From positions 62,001 through 126,000 of the forward strand of contig JAFRTG010000007.1 in NCBI GenBank assembly GCA_017427265.1: 64,000 bases of DNA, in the 5' to 3' direction. Each line of letters starts with the position of its first letter. Positions within the stretch are counted from its first letter, which is position 1. The position numbers were made by a program, and so were the translations under genes. Under the pieces are notes generated by a model, which did no database searches, was not told where the DNA came from, and saw nothing but the letters and a program-made list of their open reading frames with translations. The DNA comes from Oscillospiraceae bacterium. GTDB taxonomy: Bacteria; Bacillota; Clostridia; Oscillospirales; Ruminococcaceae. Shown piece after piece: positions 59,072 to 64,000 of this stretch.

Positions 59072-59833
59072 ATGTGCGAGCTGCTCGGCTTCACATCTGC
59101 GAAAAAAACAGATATTCGTGACTGGCTGCGGAGATTCTATGCCCATAGTGTGCAGAATCCGCACGGCTGGGGCCTGATGTATGAAGCCGACGGACAGCGC
59201 GAAATTGTGAAGGAAGCCGTCAGCGCTGCTGAGAGTCTGTTTCTTGACGATCTGATCGAGAGTATGCCTCCGCAGAAAACAACGCTTGCACATATCCGCT
59301 TTGCGACGGTCGGCTCAATCCAGGAGCGGAATTGTCATCCGTTTACCGCTTCGGATGATTCCGGCCGGGAATGGACGCTGATTCATAACGGCACAATCTT
59401 CAACGGAAAGCACAATCATCGCTATGCTGCCGAGCAGACGGGCGATACGGATTCCGAGCGCTTTTTTCTGTATCTGATTGACACGGTGAATGAGCAGCTT
59501 GCTAAATCTGTTCCGACAGAACGCGCAAGGTTTGAGTGCATCAATCACTTTATTGCAGAAAATGCCCCGCGCAACAAGCTGAATCTGATGATCTGGGACG
59601 GCGATCTGCTGTATGTGCATAAAAATCTCATCAATACGCTCTGCTTCAAGCGGCTCGATGACGGCATCATCTTTGCAACAAAGCCGCTCGATGACGGCGT
59701 TTGGGTACCGTTCCCGATGGCGCAGGTCATCGCATATAAACACGGGCAGGAGGTCTACCGCGGCGACCGGCACAAGGGCGCGTTTGTGCCGACACTCGAA
59801 TATATCACCGCAATGGATGCCATGCATATCTGA
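59072..59833 (+). CDS. Class II glutamine amidotransferase (EgtC/YafJ-like)
   Basis: 253 residues from the ATG at 59072, chosen because it exposes Cys2 (MCELLGF), the N-terminal nucleophile; a GTG 9 nt earlier would bury it. Ntn-hydrolase motifs: NPHGWGLMYE, LAHIRFATVGSIQERNCHPF, LIHNGTIFN. Relatives include EgtC, which cleaves a gamma-glutamyl amide during ergothioneine synthesis, and YafJ of unknown function. There is no synthetase domain, so it probably hydrolyses a gamma-glutamyl bond. Third gene of the ligase operon; AAGGCGGTG lies upstream. Confidence 0.88.
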   Translation: MCELLGFTSAKKTDIRDWLRRFYAHSVQNPHGWGLMYEADGQREIVKEAVSAAESLFLDDLIESMPPQKTTLAHIRFATVGSIQERNCHPFTASDDSGREWTLIHNGTIFNGKHNHRYAAEQTGDTDSERFFLYLIDTVNEQLAKSVPTERARFECINHFIAENAPRNKLNLMIWDGDLLYVHKNLINTLCFKRLDDGIIFATKPLDDGVWVPFPMAQVIAYKHGQEVYRGDRHKGAFVPTLEYITAMDAMHI

Positions 59834-59850
59834 ATACAGGCAGAGAAAAC

Positions 59851-60030
59851 ATGATGTTGCCTCAGCTTTTCCGAATTGAAGGAATGAGGCTGAACAAAAG
59901 CTCTGCAGTCATTCCGATGATTTCATATCAGGCGTCTGCGAAGGAGATGGCGTTTCATTCCAGCTTTGCACCGGATAACAGAATCCATAAGCAGCCTGAT
60001 GAAACATTAGTCCACGAGAACGATATATAA
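59851..60030 (+). CDS. Possible 59-residue protein at the end of the ligase operon
   Basis: An ATG 18 nt after the amidotransferase stop opens 59 codons that end exactly where the terminator stem begins. The ribosome site is weak (AGGCAGAG). Residues MMLPQLFRIEGMRLNKSS and later AKEMAFHSSFAPDNRIHKQ show no known motif, membrane segment or Cys. It fills the only gap before the terminator, which argues for a real gene, but support is thin. Confidence 0.4.
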   Translation: MMLPQLFRIEGMRLNKSSAVIPMISYQASAKEMAFHSSFAPDNRIHKQPDETLVHENDI

Positions 60031-60082
60031 ACGAAATACGCTGTTTTCCTTAGTTTTGGAAAGCGGCGTATTTTCGTTAATT
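60030..60082 (+). terminator. Terminator of the ligase operon
   Basis: Long stem (60030-60049 with 60058-60078) with one bulge, A-rich entry and T-rich exit. Confidence 0.85.
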
Positions 60083-60378
60083 CTACTGCACAGAGCATAC
60101 GGAATCCGGACAAACTTAGCGTTTCTTATCTTCTTATGTTTTATCGCATCTTTCGTAATTATGCAATTTATTATTCATTCTTTGCATATTATCGTGACTT
60201 TCTGTACTTTTTTCATTCTGGAAAAGGAAAAAGGACGGATAAAATGTGTTCGCACATACGCACTATTTCGTTCACTGCCGGAGGTATATTTGAGGAATTG
60301 TCAATCACCAAAAACAATTCGTGTTTTCATTTAAATCTGGTAACATGACAGAAATGTGATCGATTGACAAAAGACTAA
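60083..60378. other. AT-rich intergenic region without a recognised gene
   Basis: Short frames here have no ribosome site and atypical composition. No tRNA, riboswitch or repeat was seen. Confidence 0.55.
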
Positions 60379-60407
60379 TTGACATAGCCGATATTTCACA
60401 GTATAAT
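60379..60407 (+). promoter_or_regulatory. Promoter of the M4 protease gene
   Basis: TTGACA (60379-60384), 17-nt spacer, TATAAT (60402-60407); leader of about 75 nt. Confidence 0.85.
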
Positions 60408-60487
60408 ATTACACGAATATAGATCTATTTTCAAACTTGCATTTTATTTCCAGCATATTTGCTACTACCAGGAGGGATTATCATCTA

Positions 60488-63400
60488 ATGAAAAGAGCAA
60501 AATTGAGAATTGCATCTGTCTTGGCGGTTCTTGGGTTACTCCCGCAGTATGGTGTGTTATCTGCGTTTGCCGCTTTGGATGCAAATACTGCATGTTATGC
60601 ATGCGGTAATCTGAATATTCAGTATCAAGTTGTAGGAGAATGGGAGCATCATCAGAATGTTCAGCTTTCTATTTCAAATCCGACTGATGAACCGGTCTAT
60701 CTTTGGGCATTCCGCTTTCAGGCAGGCGGTACGATTCAGAATCTTTGGAATGCTGCTGTAATTGAAAACAATGAGACCGAATATGTCATTAGCAATCTTA
60801 CGTATAACAATGTGATTCAGCCGAATTCCACTTCTGAAATCGGTTACACGCTCGAATTTGATGAAACCGCTGAGCAGCCGGCGGAATTCTTCGATTGTGT
60901 AGAGACTGTCACATCAGACAGCTGCTACACATTGGAATGCGTCCAGGATGAGAGCTGGGAAGGCGGCAGCTCCGGTACCGTCAGCATCACAAATGATACC
61001 AATGCACCTATGTACGGCTATGAGCTGAGCTTTGAAAGCGACTGCACGCTTGACTATTTCTGGAATGCAGAGCTCGTGTCTCAGGACGGAAATACGTATG
61101 TGCTGCACTGCACGGATTATAATTCGATCATTGAGCCGGGTGCTTCAGTGTCCTTCAGTTATTTGTCCGGAAGCGATGCCGTACCGACGCTTTCCAACAC
61201 CTCGCTCACATATCAGACAATCGGAACCGGACAGAGCATTGAGCCGGTGATTGAAAACGATTTTAAACTGAGCGGATTCAGCGAATACGGTCTGAATATC
61301 CTGAAATGGAACTGCAATTACGATGCAGATTACCGCGTTTTCCGCGCGCAGGACGGTGAATTTGAAGAGCTTGCATCAGTCAGCAAATCGCAGTATTTTA
61401 TTGATGAGGAAGTTGAAGAAAATACAGCGTATCAGTATTATGTAATTGCCGGCGAGGGCGAAGATGCACCGCAGAGCAATACCATTTCCGTCACGACCGG
61501 TGAAGCCCCTGCCGAGGAGCCGGAAGAGCTGCCTGCATGGTATGAGGCTATGGTCAATCTGGAGGAAGATTATGCAGCCTTGCATATCGGATACAACGGA
61601 ACTGATCACAAAGACTATGTTTCGCAGAATCTGACGCTTGCAGATTCCGGTGCATGCGGCAGCCGGATCAGATGGACCAGCAGTGAACCGCTGGTGATTC
61701 TTGAAAGCGGTGAAGTAAATGCGCCGTTCAGCGATGCATTCACACCTGTTACACTGAGCGCCAAACTGACAAACGGCGAGTATTCCATGCTCAAGACCTT
61801 TACCGTTCAGGTTGCGCCGCGCGTACAGAACATTCCTGCTGAAGTTACGCCGCTTGAGCTGGATGATCTTGTTGCAATGAATCACGGCACAACGCCGGAA
61901 CTCCTTTATAACAGCAGAACATTTGCACTTGAGGAACTCAACGGCAACTGCTCGGCAGGACAGATCCGCAATTCCGGAGAGGCATATAATGTCCTTGCTT
62001 CCCTGAAGAATTTTCTGCAGATGGATTCTCCGGCAGAAGAGATCAGTTTTGCCGGCTTTGCATCCGGTTCCGATGATTATATCTATAGCTTCCGTCAGAT
62101 GTATCACGGTCTGCCGGTTTATGGCTATGTGATGCAGGTCCATGTCAATAAGGAGACATTGATCGCAAATCATGTATTCAGCCTGTATCAGCCGCAGCTT
62201 GAGGTCGAGACGGAGCCTGCTCTGTCCGCAGAGGAGATTGCAGAGATCTTGCTCGATACTTACGAGATTTCCGAATTCTCCGAGCCGGTTCTCGCTGTCT
62301 ATTATCCGAACCCGAATCAGGCGAATGCAGAGCCAAAGCTGGCATGGGTCATTGATGAAACAGACACCGTCGTTTCCAGTGTGATTCTTGATGCTGTTTC
62401 GGGCGAAATCCTGACGGCAAATGTACCTGTCAACGACACCTCTTATCTGCACGGTGAAGACAATGATCTTCTGAACAGATATGTTGCTGTCAGCGCACTT
62501 GAAAAAGGTGTGTTCTCGAAAACAAATTATCTGTATGACAAGAGCCGAAATATTAAAATGTATGACGCTTCGTCAGAGAATCATAATACATGGGGCGGTT
62601 GGAAGGAATACAAGCGCTCTGACAGAGACTGGTCAGATGCACAGTATGACGATGCAGTCGCAGCAGAATTCAATGTCGAAAAAACATACGATTATTTTAA
62701 AAATACGCATAGCTGGTGCGGATTTGACAACAGCAACGGCGACACGATGATGAAGATCGGCGTCAATTATGCGCATGAAGCAAATGCATATTCCAGCGAT
62801 GAATCCCTGAAATTCGGTGCAGAGGATCTGACAAACAGCGGCACCAAAGCATACTGTGCCGATATTGATACGGTTGCACATGAATTTACGCACAGTGTAT
62901 CGCGCGCAAAATTCAAGGCCGTCACGGGCGCGGGTCTCCCCTATTCCGGCGAAGCCGGCGCAATCAATGAGGCATACAGTGATATTTTCGGTGAGTTTGC
63001 CGATCCGGATTACAACTGGCTTCACGGTGACAAAATCCGTGATGCAACAGAGTGCGCAAGACTGGGAAAAAATCCGTGGGGACGGAATATCATGAATCCC
63101 TTAAAAGACGGACACCCCATAAGCTATGAAGGTGATAAATGGAAGGATCCGACGAACCTCTCTGATGATGAGGGCGGTGTTCACACCAATCAGAGCGTTC
63201 TGACGTATGCAGCATATCTGATGACACAGGATGATTCGCTGAACGGTCTGCCCGGAATCGCAAAAGAGGATCTGGAACAGATCTGGTTCAAATCCTACGA
63301 TTTCTATTCTACAAGCAATCCGTCCTTCCAGGACTGCCGGCGCGCAGTCACCGTTGCTGCACTGACCTACTCCGGCGGCACGGAAAATGACATCTACCAG

Positions 63401-64000
63401 AAAGTTAAAAACTGCTTCCAGAAGGTCAATCTTACACCGCAGATCGTCACAATTGTTGTCACAAACAACTATGATGACACGCCGCTCCGTGATGTAACCG
63501 TCACGCTGACTGCAGATGACGGAACGTCAACCACGCTGAAAACGGATATGAACGGTGAAGTGCGTTTCACCGGCATCATGCTTGGTAAATATACGATTGA
63601 TCTCTCCTGTACAGGTTATGTTTCTCAGAACAATATCGTTTACATGAATCCGAGCGTTCTGACACACACCTACAAAATGGAAACCCTCCCGAACAAGACG
63701 CTTCAGGGTACCATCACCATTGCTGACACGGATAACGATGTCACAAACAACAGCCCGCTTTCCTGCGGAACACTGAAACTGCGCAACACAAAGACCTCTG
63801 CTGTTGCCGGAACTGTTACAACAGATGCAAACGGCAAATATAAGTTCACAAATATTCCTGCCGGTGAATATGAACTGACGATTTCCAAGACCGGATATAT
63901 CACAACCAAGCAGGTTCTGCGTGTGACGCGCAGCATTGAATACAACTTTATGATCGAGCTGATTCCGGAGACCTTTGCAGGTGAAGGATATGCTTCCGGC
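60488..64000 (+). CDS. Large secreted M4 (thermolysin-like) metalloprotease, C-terminus outside the window
   Basis: 1171 codons without a stop to the window edge. Signal peptide 1-28 (AGGAGGG upstream of the ATG). Two similar beta-sandwich repeats (about 35-135 and 140-250; each has a W-N-A-[AE] and an N-x-[IV]-[IE]-P pattern) resemble carbohydrate-binding or cell-surface modules. A fibronectin-III-like part (about 258-335) and an FTP-like propeptide region follow. The protease core has zinc ligands His798 and His802 (HEFTH) and Glu828 (GAINEAYSDIFG), with the late HTNQS region. Two CnaB/prealbumin-like repeats begin near 985 and 1075 (TTDANGKYKFTNIPAGEYELTI). A dockerin or anchor may lie beyond the edge. 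Confidence 0.9.
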   Translation, partial: MKRAKLRIASVLAVLGLLPQYGVLSAFAALDANTACYACGNLNIQYQVVGEWEHHQNVQLSISNPTDEPVYLWAFRFQAGGTIQNLWNAAVIENNETEYVISNLTYNNVIQPNSTSEIGYTLEFDETAEQPAEFFDCVETVTSDSCYTLECVQDESWEGGSSGTVSITNDTNAPMYGYELSFESDCTLDYFWNAELVSQDGNTYVLHCTDYNSIIEPGASVSFSYLSGSDAVPTLSNTSLTYQTIGTGQSIEPVIENDFKLSGFSEYGLNILKWNCNYDADYRVFRAQDGEFEELASVSKSQYFIDEEVEENTAYQYYVIAGEGEDAPQSNTISVTTGEAPAEEPEELPAWYEAMVNLEEDYAALHIGYNGTDHKDYVSQNLTLADSGACGSRIRWTSSEPLVILESGEVNAPFSDAFTPVTLSAKLTNGEYSMLKTFTVQVAPRVQNIPAEVTPLELDDLVAMNHGTTPELLYNSRTFALEELNGNCSAGQIRNSGEAYNVLASLKNFLQMDSPAEEISFAGFASGSDDYIYSFRQMYHGLPVYGYVMQVHVNKETLIANHVFSLYQPQLEVETEPALSAEEIAEILLDTYEISEFSEPVLAVYYPNPNQANAEPKLAWVIDETDTVVSSVILDAVSGEILTANVPVNDTSYLHGEDNDLLNRYVAVSALEKGVFSKTNYLYDKSRNIKMYDASSENHNTWGGWKEYKRSDRDWSDAQYDDAVAAEFNVEKTYDYFKNTHSWCGFDNSNGDTMMKIGVNYAHEANAYSSDESLKFGAEDLTNSGTKAYCADIDTVAHEFTHSVSRAKFKAVTGAGLPYSGEAGAINEAYSDIFGEFADPDYNWLHGDKIRDATECARLGKNPWGRNIMNPLKDGHPISYEGDKWKDPTNLSDDEGGVHTNQSVLTYAAYLMTQDDSLNGLPGIAKEDLEQIWFKSYDFYSTSNPSFQDCRRAVTVAALTYSGGTENDIYQKVKNCFQKVNLTPQIVTIVVTNNYDDTPLRDVTVTLTADDGTSTTLKTDMNGEVRFTGIMLGKYTIDLSCTGYVSQNNIVYMNPSVLTHTYKMETLPNKTLQGTITIADTDNDVTNNSPLSCGTLKLRNTKTSAVAGTVTTDANGKYKFTNIPAGEYELTISKTGYITTKQVLRVTRSIEYNFMIELIPETFAGEGYASG

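Noticed and set aside
60056-60348. Overlapping short frames after the ligase operon terminator
   Set aside because: They overlap the terminator, lack ribosome sites and are rich in Phe/Ile/Arg as expected for AT-rich non-coding DNA.
61376-62452. 358-codon open frame on the minus strand
   Set aside because: Antisense to the M4 protease.
1-64000. tRNA, rRNA, prophage, transposon and defence-system genes
   Set aside because: Looked for by motif (integrase, transposase, Cas, toxin-antitoxin pairs, cloverleaf arms) and not found; absence of tRNA was judged by eye only.

Overview
The window looks like chromosomal DNA of a fibre-degrading, cellulosome-forming Ruminococcus-type Firmicute (Oscillospiraceae). 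The reasons are a moderately high GC content, near-universal AGGAGG-type ribosome sites, TTGACA/TATAAT promoters with 17-nt spacers, a dockerin-bearing GH9 cellulase with Thr-rich linkers, two further dockerin proteins, and a lipoprotein ending in a cohesin. This assignment is inference from gene content; no rRNA or tRNA gene was seen.

Layout. 1-3402 (minus): truncated L-asparaginase, membrane metallophosphoesterase, GH9-dockerin cellulase. 3867-6813 (plus): MoxR ATPase, DUF58 protein and cohesin lipoprotein, joined by ATGA overlaps. 7081-10540: GHL10-type lipoprotein, serine acetyltransferase, SleB-like wall hydrolase. 10854-13679: a YdjI/YdjG-like SPFH and zinc-ribbon envelope module ending in a TPM-family tail without its TPM domain. 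13832-18426: alpha/beta hydrolase, DNA-deoxyinosine glycosylase, a ligand-binding/GGDEF-like/AraC regulator, ThrH. 18683-20503: zinc-ribbon protein, ispD, ispF.

20703-27736 (minus): an operon headed by a MerR regulator with a 19-nt-spacer promoter, followed by a Dxs-like synthase, nitroreductase, aldo/keto reductase, Pr6Pr membrane protein and a Gfo/Idh-AKR fusion, with gene remnants downstream. 27949-32018 (minus): zinc uptake operon (small Cys/His membrane protein, ZnuA, ZnuC, ZnuB, OB-like lipoprotein) behind a promoter with Fur/Zur-like dyads. 32671-34323: secreted cysteine-peptidase-like/dockerin/leucine-rich-repeat protein. 34476-48075 (minus): a duplicated-domain lipoprotein and a complete sortase-C pilus operon (coiled-coil protein, signal peptidase, 2892-residue tip adhesin, backbone pilin, sortase). 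48535-50772: a third dockerin protein.

51223-55793 (minus): MaoC and HD proteins, then a tRNA sulfur/t6A-modification operon (TtcA-like, cysteine desulfurase, TcdA, GNAT). 55891-56072: a complete tiny transcription unit for a 22-residue Cys-rich peptide. 56523-60030 (plus): two different glutamate-cysteine ligase-like genes and an EgtC/YafJ-like class II amidotransferase. 60488-64000: start of a large secreted M4 metalloprotease that runs off the window.

How it fits together: cellulase, dockerin proteins, cohesin lipoprotein, pili and secreted protease together suggest a surface devoted to substrate attachment and breakdown. The gamma-glutamyl-thiol cassette, MerR redox operon, zinc uptake and sulfur-transfer genes suggest thiol and metal homeostasis. 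The strongest leads for something undescribed are the MoxR-DUF58-cohesin operon, the double ligase plus amidotransferase cassette, and the Cys-rich micro-gene.
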